Assembly: GCA_941918925.1 (NCBI GenBank)
Contig: OW799233.1
Coordinates: forward strand, 82,342,055-82,406,054
Direction of reading: 5' to 3'
Length of the DNA: 64,000 nucleotides
Source of the DNA: Phyto melanocephala
Taxonomy: Eukaryota; Arthropoda; Insecta; Diptera; Rhinophoridae
The notes under the pieces are model-generated. The model saw nothing but the letters and a program-made list of their open reading frames with translations, did no database searches and was not told where the DNA came from. A program made the position numbers and the translations under genes. Shown here one piece after another: positions 35,853 to 47,088 of this stretch. Every line of letters begins with the position of its first letter. The stretch's first letter is position 1.

Positions 35853-36591
35853 AACAAGTAAGAGCGCTATATTCGGCCGTGCCGAATCTTATATACCCTT
35901 CACAACGCAATAACAGTAGTTTGTATCACCATTCATCTAATATGAAATACGTACATACATATATAAAAACATCCCATCGTAAAATTATAAATTTACGTAA
36001 GTATGTTCGTATGTTAAAAAAAAAATTTTAAAAAAATTAAAAAAAAAAATTTAAAAAAAAATAATAATAAAAATATAAATAATAAATATAAAACAAAAAA
36101 AATAAAAACAATTTAAAAACAAAAAAAAAATTTAAAAAAAAATAATAAAAATATAAATAATATATAAAATAAAAAATAAAAAAAAAAAAAAAACATTAGA
36201 AAAAAAATATATAACAAAAAAAAAAAATTAAAAAGAAATGTTTTGGCTCAGCTGGGATTTGATGCCATGCTTAGATACTCTAAGCAGTATATGTACATGT
36301 TTGTATGTATGTATGTTGTTGTTGTAATGTTGTTTTTGTGAAAAAAAAATCGAGGTGGTCGTGGTTTTTTGCTCATATCTCAGTTGTTTATATACCGATG
36401 TTTCTGATTTTCAATACCGAACTACTCCCGAATATTTCTGATATTTTAATACCTCACCCGGGTCCAGGCGATATCGGGGGCTTTCAGAAAATATATACTT
36501 TATGGGGTCGGAAATGAAAATTGTAGAAATTTCACACGGAATGACAAACCTATATATACACCGTTTTTCACTGTGTGAAGGGTATAAAAAG
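35853..36591 (-). mobile_element. INE-like element, family A, inserted in Penelope arm
   Basis: On the plus strand it opens ACAAGTAAGAGCGCTATA with a hairpin (ttcggccgtgccgaa), then 'acccttcacaacgcaataac', 'gaaatacgtacatacata', a long A-rich block, 'agctgggatttgatgccatg', 'gtcgtggttttttgctcata', 'atactttatggggtcgg' and ends 'cactgtgtgaagggtata'. The GTCY tract is deleted (the copy jumps from 'gatatcgggggcttt' to 'cagaaaatatat'). It splits an A/T stretch of the arm, as expected of a TT/AA target. Confidence 0.8.
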
Positions 36592-36642
36592 AATAAAAAC
36601 TGTTGTATGACCTTAGGCTCGGATAATTAAATATATAAATCT

Positions 36643-37761
36643 TTTACTTTTGAAAAAAATCTTAAATATATTAAATACGTATGTATGTATGCTTGAATTC
36701 TTTGCTTAAATAATACAATTAAATTAAATAATTAAATAAAAATTAAATAATTACAATTTTAAGTTTGGCGAAAAATATGAAACAAAAAGAAACAGATCAG
36801 TAGAAAAAATTTAAATACTGTTGGTTTTAAATAAAATGTTTATGGTGATTTGAAACGAATTAAAATTCAATTTACAGATTTTTAAACATTTATATTCTTA
36901 ATTATCATAAAATATAATGTTCAAGTAAACAATTTTATTAAAAATTATGATACATTAATGCAACATATTTTAACGACTCTAATAATTGTTCTTCTTATGT
37001 GGACGTATGTAGTTGTAACTGTAGCACATTTAAACACATTATATTTTCATTAACTTTTAATTAGTATATTAAAAGAGAGAAAATAATTAATTTGAATTTA
37101 TAGATTGCCATTTGCCGTTCTAAGAGACTTTAAATATTTCTTATAGGTCAGGGTGTTGCCAACATAATGACAACTAGTTTCCTTAAATCAAAAATTAAAT
37201 TGTTGTTTGTATGGTAATAAAAACAAGAAACAACAGCAGCAACTCGTATACAAAAACGCTTAAAGATTTATGACATTTTAACTGCATTATACGGTTTTTT
37301 TTTGTATCGTCATATGTTTTCCAAAAAGCCCTAAGTTACAAAAATATCAAAATCGACTTTTTGAATTATTATGATGCACCGTATTTAAATACATGTTCCA
37401 GCAAAATTTTTAATTTCTACAATTAAAAAAAACGATTTTATCAACAAATTTTTAAAATTCTCTAAGCAAAAATGTAACTAACGCCTTTCAATTGAGTTAA
37501 AAACAAATAAATTAAAAGAACATCAAGGATTCATACCAGAATATTGTTATGATTTTTATACTAATTTACGATATTATAATGAGTACACTAATACCCAGAT
37601 TTGCGGCGTTAATTGGAACCGTCAAAATTCGACGTTAATCGAAGTCACAAAAATCGAATCACATTCCTTCATATATTAAACTTGCTTCCAATAATAATTG
37701 TTAGGAAAATATATTTAATTTTAGTTATAAATGGCATTTTTCTCTGATTTCGATTTTCTTT
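36643..37761. other. AT-rich non-coding DNA
   Basis: Nothing recognisable is seen. A short 'gtcaaaattcgacgttaatcg' stretch lies near 37620. Confidence 0.45.
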
Positions 37762-38127
37762 CTAAATCAATAAAAGAAATTCCATTTTAACAATTAAAGA
37801 GCTTCCATTTTTTGTAACTTGTTCGGCCAGCAAATGTGTGGCAGCTATTTCATAGTCCTGTTTCTTGTCTTCATCACGATTACAAAGTGTTCTTAAAGTA
37901 AATAAAGCTAAGCCCAGAATTCTTCCAATATCACCAAGTTTTCCTCCAAATTTAAAACGTTTTAAAATTTCTAGCTTTTGTTCTAATGCTTTTGAAACAT
38001 TTGTATGCTTTATAAAGTAGAAATTTACCTTTTCCATTAAAAATAAAATGGCAATACCCTCTGTACGCGTGTATCGTGAATTAAAAATGGCGCTAATCGC
38101 AATACCGCCGACACAATTCGAAGACAC
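37762..38127 (-). pseudogene. CENP-B/pogo (Tigger)-type HTH remnant
   Basis: A 121-codon frame. Residues about 44-95 (KALEQKLEILKRFKFGG, KLGDIGRILGLALFTLRTL, NRDEDKK) fit the N-terminal helix-turn-helix of pogo/Tigger transposases and jerky-like proteins (LEQKLEIL.R...GEKL.DI.R.LGL..STVRTI). That domain binds DNA. The part after residue 95 (ATHLLAEQVTKNGSSLIVKME) resembles the linker; then the reading stops. The second CENP-B-type HTH and DDE domain are absent. The first 40 residues show no domain; the open frame begins at a GTG, so the start is not known. A hAT element begins 20 bases upstream. Confidence 0.6.
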
Positions 38128-38147
38128 CCTTTGTTTGGCGTCGCAAT

Positions 38148-38755
38148 CAGTGTTGCCACGACCAAAAAAAATTTACAACCAAAATTACTTCAAAAAGTAA
38201 CCAAATAAAAAAAAAAGTAACCAAAATTAAAATATATTTGATTTATTTTAAATTTGTTTTACATTTTAATATAAAAAAATATTTGCACTTTACGAATCAA
38301 TTATGAACTAAAAATAAACCAAAAATTCAAGTCTTACGTATCAAGTAACATAAAAAGACTTAAAGGTAATTTTATTAAACATAACGATAAATAAATAAAA
38401 AGCTTTTATTTAAAATAAAATTTTTATTTATTTAAAATTTTAATACAGTATAAAAATATTTGTACTTGTACTTGTTTTTTAAAACAGTCATATATTTTTT
38501 CGTAATCCAGAGTTGATCATTTGCTAAAAGAAATAGGGTTTCAAGTGCTAACAATGTTGTCTAAACATTGTCACTTAAATGAGAACATTGCAATGTTAAA
38601 CGTACATATAAGAACATGATTTATAAATAAAACATATAAAATACTACTGAATTTTGGGCTTTAAAAAAGTAACCAAAAAGGAAAAAATACACATCTACAC
38701 ATTGGCAAAAAAAATAACCAATTTTGGTTATAAATAACCAAAAACGGCAACGCTG
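38148..38755. mobile_element. hAT MITE with perfect 8-bp TSD
   Basis: A 608-bp non-coding element is flanked by GTCGCAAT at 38140-38147 and 38756-38763. Its ends are CAGTGTTGCC (left) and, on the minus strand, CAGCGTTGCC (right), the CAG-start typical of hAT elements. Several TAACCAAA-type motifs lie within about 100 bases of each end, in both orientations, resembling subterminal transposase-binding repeats. No transposase is encoded. Confidence 0.88.
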
Positions 38756-38763
38756 GTCGCAAT

Positions 38764-40286
38764 TTAAATCAACGCAAAATAGGGTATTTGTGTAATTTGT
38801 CATTATCTGTTTATAATTAAAATGTCCTCTTTTAAATTTTTATTTGCTGATTATCCTTAATGATTTTTTAGTAAAAAATAAAAATATAATTATCGTGAAA
38901 ATTAAATATGTAAGTATATATCCTTTAACTATTTAAACTTTTCCTTAAGGTTACCAAAGCAATTTTTTTTTTAGCAGACTTGCGTTCTTTTTGGTTTGAG
39001 TAAAAAAAATCCTCAAAGACATAAGTTTCATATATATGCAAATAATAAAAAAAAACTGGATATTTCTCTTTAAATATTAATTCTTTAACAAAAACTTAAC
39101 TTGAAATTTTTTCGTTAATTTTTTATATTGGATGTTTTTCTGCTTCTCCAGTAAAATCTTTTTAAATTAACTTAGGTCTTTTTTTGAAATCATATGACGA
39201 TATGTATGTATGTATGTATGTATATTCACGTGTATTTTTACGATTCAAGAGTCATATAACAATAATGATAATCACAATATTACTTGCTAACGAACACAGC
39301 TACATATAAATTTAAAAAATTGTGTACATAAATTGTATTATACTTTACATACATACATATATGTATTTATGTGAATTGACATGCACACACACACACACAC
39401 ACATACACATATGTTCAGGGTAACACTTTCAACAGGTGATCATTTTAAAACAATTAAATTCTCTTGTTATTTTACTTTGTATTTTGCATGCAAACTCTAA
39501 TGAATTAAACACACAAATAATAAAACAATAAAACAATAAACAGTAACAATAAAATCTATAATAAATTAATAAAAAAATAAAAAAAAAAAATAAACAAATA
39601 AAGAAAATTGTTCGTTAAATAGTTGTAAAATAATAATAAATAAAACATCCATGAATTATATAGCAAAACAAATGATAATAAAATTAAGTGATTAATTTCA
39701 TAAATCTGTGGTAACAAGCAATAATCGCTCAAATCGTTTAGCATGCTTTTGAAAAAAGTAATTTCGAATAAAAATATTCATATAAAATTAGGAGGAGGAT
39801 ATTTAAAAACACATAACTGCATATGTATGTATGTATATAATTGAAAATATCGTGGCCAATAATTTAAGTTGCAGGGCTTTTGAAGTTTTTTACTATTTAA
39901 TAAATTCAATAGTTTAAAACAATTAATAAACTATTAAAACAAAAGCTGCTTAGGCCATTATTGACTATTCAAATTAGATGAAATGTAGGCATATTTTTGG
40001 GCTAATTGTAAATGTATTGCATCTTAAAAAAGTGACTTTAATAAAAACTCAAAAAAAATAGCCTTAGGGAAACTGAATACTTTTATATTTTAATTAATAT
40101 TAAATTGTTTAATTATAGACAGAGATTATAATATCTTTATTTGCATTATATATGTGGCGGCGGGACAGATAATATTTTTTTAATAAATTGTTTAAGTTGA
40201 GAATTTCTATTAAAAATTTTTTAAATTTAATTTAGTTTCGCCGATGCCGGATATTTTAAAATACCATGTTTTTGAATATACTTATA
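38764..40286. other. AT-rich non-coding DNA with microsatellites
   Basis: A TATG tract lies at about 39200-39224 and a (CA)n tract at about 39384-39402. No gene is recognised. Confidence 0.55.
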
Positions 40287-41535
40287 AAACAATTAAGAAT
40301 GCTATATTCGGCCATGTCGAATCTGAAAATACCCTTCACCATCATGTACGTAGGTGTAGTGAACACATCGTTGCTTAACCTAGATTTCATTTTGTTTTAC
40401 TATTTTCGTTGCCATTTTTGATATTAAATTTCTACGTAGTTGGTTGTATTCTACAAGTCAAGCCCTTTCATTTGATATGCATATTGATGGGGTTGAAAAA
40501 TATATACTATCCGTTATTGTGCTTAGAGTGCCATCTTTTAACTTTTTCTATTGATCGAGCCCTTTCATTTGATACCATATTATATATTATGGGGGATTCA
40601 AGGGGCAAAGCCCCATATATCCGCCATTTAATTTCGAACGCCATCTTGGATTTTGACTTTTTCATTATTTACTGTATTCCACTCGCTAAGTCCTTTCGTT
40701 TGAATCCAATATTGAGTGGTTTGAAATAGTTCATTTCTGATAACTAGATTTGACCCATATATAAATTACACCATTTTGTAGTGGCGGCCATATTGCATTT
40801 TAATTGTTTTTAGTGTCCTTTTGTCTGCTAGTCTAGCCCTGTCTTTGGATAAACATATCGTTCCGCTATGTTGTGTAAAAGCTGAAAAAATCGATTTTAG
40901 GTTTTTAATTGTTTAATTAAAAAAAGCTTTTGTATTTTTGTGTTTATATCTCAGCAATTTTCAAACCGATTTGTAAATAATTCTTAGCAGTTATCTCGGA
41001 GGCTACTTCTTGTATGTTGGTATCTTTAACATGTCCAAAAATTAATTAGAATCTGTAATAACTTTATATATTTATGAAAAATATAAATATTTTAAAATTA
41101 TTTTTGCCTATAACTTTGTTGGTTAGTAATCGATTTATCCAAAATTTTTTAAGAATATCTCTAAATTAAATAAGTGCTAAATAATTTTGATTTTTGTGGC
41201 AAAAGTATAGTAAAAAACAGGGGCAGTCGTGTTCAGTTGCTCATATCTCAGAATGTTATGGGGTGATTGTGCTGGATTTCAATAGCGATTCATTCCTGGA
41301 TATTTGCAAAAGATTGTTAACACATACAGATCTGAGTAACATTTTGGGCTTCTAAAGATTAATTTCAACCAACACATGGACAGACGAATAGGCGGACATA
41401 CGGACAAATTTACATGGCTTAATCGACTCCCCTAGTAATAAACTTTCAAAAAATATATACTTTATGGGTTCGGAAATGAATATTGTAGAAATTACAAACG
41501 GAATGACAAAGGGCACCATAGGTGATAAAAGAAGT
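40287..41535 (-). mobile_element. INE-like element, family C
   Basis: The 3' end (plus-strand 40287) is AAACAATTAAGAATGCTATA with a hairpin (ttcggccatgtcgaa) and 'acccttcacc'. The body has repeated 'ccctttcatttgat' and 'cgccatctt/ccgccat' units. The 5' side has a 'gacagacgaataggcggaca' tract, 'tatactttatgggttcgg', 'attacaaacggaatgacaaa' and a weak terminal hairpin near 41515-41535. The termini match families A and B while the interior differs. Confidence 0.68.
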
Positions 41536-42040
41536 TATATTGGTACTTATCGATACTCTTGTTGTAAATATAGCAGTAGTTTAAGTATTTTTCTAATTGT
41601 AATAGTTTTGTACATCTGGCAACCTTAAAAAAATTTTCAAAACAAAAGTAGAAAAACATAACGAACGGTGTAAAACAAGAACGATTAAAAACGTGTGTTC
41701 TTGTTAAAAGAAAAGTTAAAAAGAATTAAAATTATAACAAAAAATATAAAATATTCAGTTAAAAATGTAAACAGTAATTTGTAATTTTCATAAAATGTGA
41801 AGTTCCTTAGATTCACATAAATGTGCACCGAATAAAACTTGACTCCGTTCCCAGTTGTTCTAAGGTGACGGCAAAAAATTCTTTATGAAATTCGCTGCCA
41901 AAAATAAATCATTGGTTGAAATATTAGTTCGTTGTGTTGCCGAGAAAGGAATGTTCGTTGAGGTACTAAAAATAATTAAAGCAGTTCTAGTATATATTCA
42001 CGATAATAACTAAGACATGAAATTAAAAAAATATTAAACA
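41536..42040. other. AT-rich non-coding DNA
   Basis: Nothing recognisable is seen apart from possible extension of the hAT-like relic that follows. Confidence 0.4.
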
Positions 42041-42044
42041 AAAT

Positions 42045-42240
42045 CATGGAAGGTTTTCCATTCCGGTCGACGAATCTATAGATATCTCATACAAAATATG
42101 AATATGTAAATGTTAGTGTTCGATTCTTAATTGCTGTTATGAAACCATTTGAAGTTTGTAATCTTGGACTTGAAGAAATTAGAATAAAAGCTACCACAAA
42201 TAATGTAGGAATTTTTAAAGTGGCATTAAAACAAAATTTT
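42045..42240 (+). pseudogene. Possible hAT transposase relic
   Basis: One plus frame reads RFSIPVDESIDISYKI-stop near 42053-42106; a second frame then reads KYEYVNVSVRFLIA. Together they resemble the first catalytic Asp region of hAT transposases (FSL..DESTDIS..K.....VRF). The frame changes and stops mean it is dead. Support is limited to this one motif. Confidence 0.3.
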
Positions 42241-43229
42241 AGGTTTTTTGAAAACAAATATACTTTGTACGTACATTTGATAGTTTGAATAGTTCGATTA
42301 CATATATATGGAAGAACGTGGACCATAATATGTTGTACACATTATAACAGCATTGGAGACGTACATATCTCATGAACTTCCATGCTTCAAAGCTGAAATT
42401 TTTTGCTAAAAAGTTTGCGAATTTTCTTTATCTTTAAATCTCTAAATTCTGAAATTTGTTTTTGATAAATAATGCTGGGAAGTTTTCAACCTAATATAAA
42501 CTATTTAGCCAACAAGCTTAAATAGACCTTAACGAGTTTAAAAAAACAAAACGCTTTAACAATTTTTAATCAAATAATTGGTCAAATGCCGATAAATATG
42601 CCTAATTATTGCCTGATTGAGAACAAAATTTAGAAAATGAGTTAAATATTATTATTAATTAATAATATGAAATATACGCACACACCAAAATGCCCTACAA
42701 AAGCCAATCATATAGAAATTATTTGGAAGATTTAAGTATCATGAGAAGTCTGAAAAGCTAGCAAGATTCCTTAGTACTTTCTATTCTAGAAGTACAACAA
42801 GCACGCTAGTGAAATTTTAGTGTAAAGTTTTTTAAATATATGAACTGCATTTTGTTTATAAAAGATTATATTAAAAGAAGTACAAGTGGACTTAACCTAA
42901 ACCTAAAATTGACATAATAACATCAATGTTATCCCGGAATTCAAAACTAAGCTCAGAAAAAATTTCAATGACTTTGAACAACTTTAGAGAAAGTTAAATC
43001 GTAAAAACTAATTGCCCTTATTTTGTGAAAAAACAACATTTGGTAAAATAACTTATTTTACCTCTTAATTCAATTAAGTTTACAAAAATTTATATGCGAA
43101 TATTAATACAATGAGCTTTAGTTTTAAAAGAATCAATTTTCAAAAATCAAATCAAAAAATTAAAAGTGCTTTCTTGAAAACTATAAAAGCAACACTTAAG
43201 CAGTTTCTCCTTATTGCCACAGATATTAC
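42241..43229. other. AT-rich non-coding DNA
   Basis: Nothing recognisable is seen; it may contain more of the hAT-like relic in unreadable form. Confidence 0.4.
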
Positions 43230-43271
43230 TTAATAGACGGCACGGCCGAATATAGCACTCTTACTTGTTTT
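43230..43271 (+). repeat. INE-like 3' terminus without a body
   Basis: A hairpin (cggcacggccg) followed by AATATAGCACTCTTACTTGT matches the 3' end of the INE-like families. I cannot recognise a matching body upstream. Confidence 0.6.
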
Positions 43272-43292
43272 AGCAATACTTTTCCAGACTAT

Positions 43293-44259
43293 GGCTTGTA
43301 TTCATAGTCTCAAACTAAAGTCGGCTCTTACTAGAGTTAATCTTTAAGTTAAAAGCTTTTACTATCTTTTTGGTATTCATAGTCAAAAAAAGAGTATACT
43401 TTTAGTTGAGCTGGCTTTAAATGGGTGTCAACTCTTATTTGCTTAACTCTGGCATACAATTTCTTTTTAAAAAATAAAAAATGGCAACTTGATCAGCTGC
43501 TTTCCTTTTGTTTACTTTTGTTGAAGCAAACAATAAAAAATAAAAATTTTAAAACGTTTTACATCTATGTATAAAATCAAAATTTATTAAAATAATGGAA
43601 AAAACAGAAATGGTAAGTCTCAATAACATATTTATGTATGTACATACACATGTACATATGTGTGATATACATATTTTTAGTTTGGCATTTAAAAAATGTT
43701 TTACTTTCAGAAACTGAAGAAGCCAAGAGATGCAAATTGGAGTGCTTCTGAGAAAGAATGCCTCTGGGAGTATGTAAACGCACACTTGGATGTGGTAGAA
43801 AACAGAGGAAATGATATTTCATTAATACAGAAAAAAAAATTCGTGGAAAGCTATAAGGGAAACGATGCTTTCATCTTACGAGTTGTAATTTTGTCAAATC
43901 TGTGGCGGGAATAAAAATCTTCATCGCTTAGGTCGAAGGGATTAAATCTATTTTTGTAATTTTTAGGCTTCCTTACACAAAAATCACCCTCGCAATCACC
44001 AGTTATTGAAAAATCTCTTTCAATATCTTGAAATCTTGCCTTTTTTTAAATTTTCAACACATCTTTTAACTTTACAATGAACAGCTGATGTTATTGTAAA
44101 TAGAGTTAACAACAGGTTCAGCTGGTCTTAAATTTAGAGCCGACTTTAATGTCAAAAACCAACTTTAAGTTGTCTATGAATGACTTAGAGTAGACTTTTT
44201 TAAGAAATTGACTTAAGTACTGTTAAAGTCGACTTTTTTGATAACTATGAATATGCCCC
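43293..44259 (+). mobile_element. TIR element carrying a Myb/SANT-like gene
   Basis: The unit is about 967 bp. Left end GGCTTGTATTCATAGT and right end (minus strand) GGGGCATATTCATAGT share 12 of 16 bases, and the similarity continues loosely (CAAA..AAAGTCG.CT). TAT occurs directly outside both ends (43290-43292, 44260-44262), a possible 3-bp TSD. The motif ATTCATAGT plus CAAAAAAAG recurs internally near 43375. It carries two exons of a Myb/SANT-like protein. PIF/Harbinger elements have 3-bp TSDs, GG-start TIRs and a Myb-like second gene, so I favour that superfamily; TAT is not the usual TWA target. Confidence 0.55.
43595..43914 (+). pseudogene. Two-exon Myb/SANT-like DNA-binding protein
   Basis: Exon 1 is 43595-43612 (MEKTEM). 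It is followed by a GTAAGT donor at 43613 and a 98-base intron ending TTACTTTCAG at 43710. Exon 2 starts at 43711 in phase 0 with KLKKPRDANWSASEKECLWE, then YVNAHLDVVENRGNDIS. This is a trihelix/Myb-SANT-like domain (first Trp in NWSA, helix L.E.V..H...IEN). A 9-A run at 43831-43839 shifts the frame: the open frame continues to a TAA at 43914 without similarity, whereas the next frame reads SWKAIRE, the expected second helix with its Trp. One base change in the run would restore the domain, so this copy is a frameshifted pseudogene or needs frame slippage. Confidence 0.65.
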
Positions 44260-44434
44260 TATGTATTTTGAAGACTTTATCGTGTCCACAATTTAATGAA
44301 TAGCTTTAGTAACTTGAGATATTTAAATATATATACCTAAATGATTAGTGACCGATTTGACTACTTTTTTTCACAAATAGCCGAAGATTATTATAATATA
44401 AACACAAAGTAGTAAACATTTCTAAGATAAGATA

Positions 44435-44738
44435 ATAATTTAGCCTAAGGCTGTGGAAAAAAATTAGAGAAAAGAGGAGGCAGTCGTGTTTATTTGCTTA
44501 TATCTCAAAAAATTTTGAGGTAATTGTGCAAGATTTCAATAGCGATTCATATCCGGATATAGATGAGGGGCTTTTAAGAGTCTTCAACCAACACACAGAC
44601 AGACGGAAAATGCTTTTCTTGGCATAGGCCTTCAGAAAATATGTACTTTATGGGGTCGGAAATGAATATTGTAGAAAATACAAACGTAATGACAAAGATA
44701 TACATATAAACTTTTGGCCACAGATGATGGGTATAATG
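44435..44738 (-). mobile_element. INE-like family C, 5' part
   Basis: Cues in plus-strand order: 'aggcagtcgtgtttatttgc', 'aatttcaatagcgattcata', 'caacacacagacagacgg', 'tactttatggggtcggaaat', 'tacaaacgtaatgacaaaga' and 'tgatgggtataatg'. These match 41215-41535. The 3' terminus is missing. Confidence 0.6.
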
Positions 44739-47088
44739 AATTGAGGAATTCTTACGCAATAATTAATTTCATATTATAACGCATATTACAAAATATCGTT
44801 CGTATTAGCGGTAATAGTTTACCAACAAAAAAAAAAAAAAATAATAAAGAAACTGAATAAAACCTAATAGGGTATATGAACAGATAATTAAAAATGTAAT
44901 AAATACATTTTTATATGCTACCACAACGATTATTGAATGAATCAAGACGAGTGATGGACGGGCGTACAGCATCGCCTGTAGACTACTTTTGCCATACTGA
45001 CTTTTATTTTTAATGTATATATTTATTGAAATAAAAGAAATTTTACACATTTTTATGTTCATACACATGTACATTGTATGTATGTACATGTGTAAATGAT
45101 TTTTTGTTTTCGTATGTTCGAATACAAATCGTAATATTAATGTATAATCTTGTTTAATACTGGCCAAAAATAATTTCAAACGATATTTGTTCCTAATGTT
45201 CAGTGAATAGACAGTACTTTTGCAATGAGGATGGAATTCCAACAAAGTAAATCTATTCACTCAGTCGTTTATACGCAATTACTTTAAGCTGTGTGGAAGC
45301 AAACGAATAATAAAAATATTTATTTGAATTTAGATGTTAATACCATACAGAATGATTGTAAGATTTTTGTGCAAAAGCAAATTTGAAAAAGAAAGAAGAA
45401 CAGAAATAAAACGATATTTTTACAATCGTTTAAAAACTCATCAAAAAAAATTAAAGCCTTAACGGAAAAGCAAGGAATTTGTAGCAGCGGTTAAACAGAT
45501 CAGAGTTCTAAAGGAATGTAAAATATGCAAATATGCTTTAATGACACTAGTTATTGGAACTTGGGTATGTTTCACCTTTAAGTATACAACAATATATAAT
45601 TTCTTTAAACAGATTTAGTTTTTCTGTCTCCTAAAAAGTGACAAATTTTTTTTCCAATAAAAAAAAGTTTTCATAGTTATAAGTAACGAATAATGCTTTA
45701 AGTGTCTGATGAGATGGATGTTTCAAAAGCTGGGTGTGATTATAAGTGATACAAAGAGTCTACATACATTTATTATTGTTGTTGCACTTAAAACGGTGAT
45801 ATAATTTTATGATGCTACAAACGACAACAATAAAATATATTTTTATTCTTACTTAATAGGTATTGAGCCAAATTCAAAGAGTTCACATACTAAATAATAT
45901 TTATTATGCGCAATTTAGCAGCAGCTTGCACCGCAAATCCAAAAAGGTGGTAATGGAAAGTGTGTTGACACTCTGGTATTGCGAATACTAAAAGCTTATG
46001 TAGCTATGCACATACTTATTTTTATAAATATGCTCACAAGTGATTGGTTCTGTTCTTTTTTTATGCTGTTATTTGATGATTTAATGATGTGATATATACG
46101 AAGTTATGAGCGGCGGCCTAAGTCAGCTACCGCAATATGTTCGCATTTTTATTGGATTTTTGGCATTTTCTTTTCTTTTATGAGCAGTTGCTTGCTGTAT
46201 GCTTTAAAAGTATGTAAAAATTAAAAAAATTATAAAACAAACAAGTGAACAAAAGTGTTGGTGGTAGCTGTTGTTATTGTTTTTTGTTTATTGGTTAGCT
46301 CATAATTTTGTTTAATGATCATTTAAAATGTCATAAAAAGATCAATTGTAGTGTGAAAATGACTACACACACTGGTGTTTGTTCAAGTTTACTACCAAAA
46401 ACCATAATACCTACAACAACATCCATTAAGAGGTGATTAAAAAATTATTAAATTTTTAAGTATTTATTTACATTTTTCCCCATAGTTTTTTTTAATGTCT
46501 ATTAAATGAGTTACACACAAAGTAATTGAAATATTTAAAATGAAATAAAATATATGCCGTTTAAATAAAGTGCACTGATAGTGGTGTATGATGCACATTC
46601 TGATTTTTTCATTCTATTTTGTTAAGGCTTTGGTATTTTCTCTTTGTTGTTTTCTTTTCCACAATTTGAAAGTAGGCTGGGTTTATTGCGTTAAAACATC
46701 CTCCCAAAAATAGTGTTGTCGATTGCTTGTTGTTGTCATATTTAAGATCACTGCCATAACGGCAACCATTAGTCGTTTGTCTCTCTCTGTCTCTGTTGAA
46801 TAAACATATAGTCTACATAAAACATGTCGCCTCTCTTTTCCACCACTTCTTTGAATACAACACCAAACATTTATCATGTACTATAAACACACACACACAC
46901 ACGCTGGCAGATGAAAAGGCAATCAGGTAAGAAAACAAAAACAATATTATACACGATCATTATGGTTGACGAAACAGAGCAAAAGCATATTAAAAAAAAA
47001 GAGAAGAGGAAGAACTAACAACAATTTAACTACAGTCAGGCGAATGAATGGTTGATATGTATTTGGTTTGTATAACTTATCATTTACC
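44739..47088. other. AT-rich non-coding DNA
   Basis: About 2.3 kb. A (CA)n tract lies at about 46890-46904. No gene is recognised; the 151-codon minus-strand frame at 44805-45260 is low-complexity and has no domain. Confidence 0.5.

Larger units (their letters stand above)
34600..36642 (+). mobile_element. Penelope-like element with long inverted arms
   Basis: A GIY-YIG-coding core (34910-35602) lies between long inverted repeats. The left arm is 34600-34909. The right arm is 35579-35852 and resumes at 36592-36642 after a later INE-like insertion (35853-36591). The arms match closely over about 300 bases, including tataaaaagcaacacaaatt at 34661 and its reverse complement near 35830-35850. 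The left arm's inner end is antisense to the last codons of the ORF, so the left arm is an inverted copy of the element's own 3' end. Penelope-like elements (RT + GIY-YIG) are known for 5' truncation and inverted terminal copies. The RT is absent here. Confidence 0.8.

Noticed and set aside
37600..37680. Terminal repeat of the pogo-type element near the HTH remnant
   Set aside because: The 'gtcaaaattcgacgttaatcg' stretch has no inverted partner upstream of 38127, partly because the hAT element lies there.
39384..39402. CRISPR-like or satellite array among the dinucleotide and TATG tracts
   Set aside because: These are plain microsatellites, common in fly DNA; there are no spacers and no prokaryotic context.
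44805..45260. 151-codon minus-strand ORF as a gene
   Set aside because: Composition is low-complexity and AT-driven, with repeated YIHTYIN-like codons from TACA microsatellite; no domain, no context.
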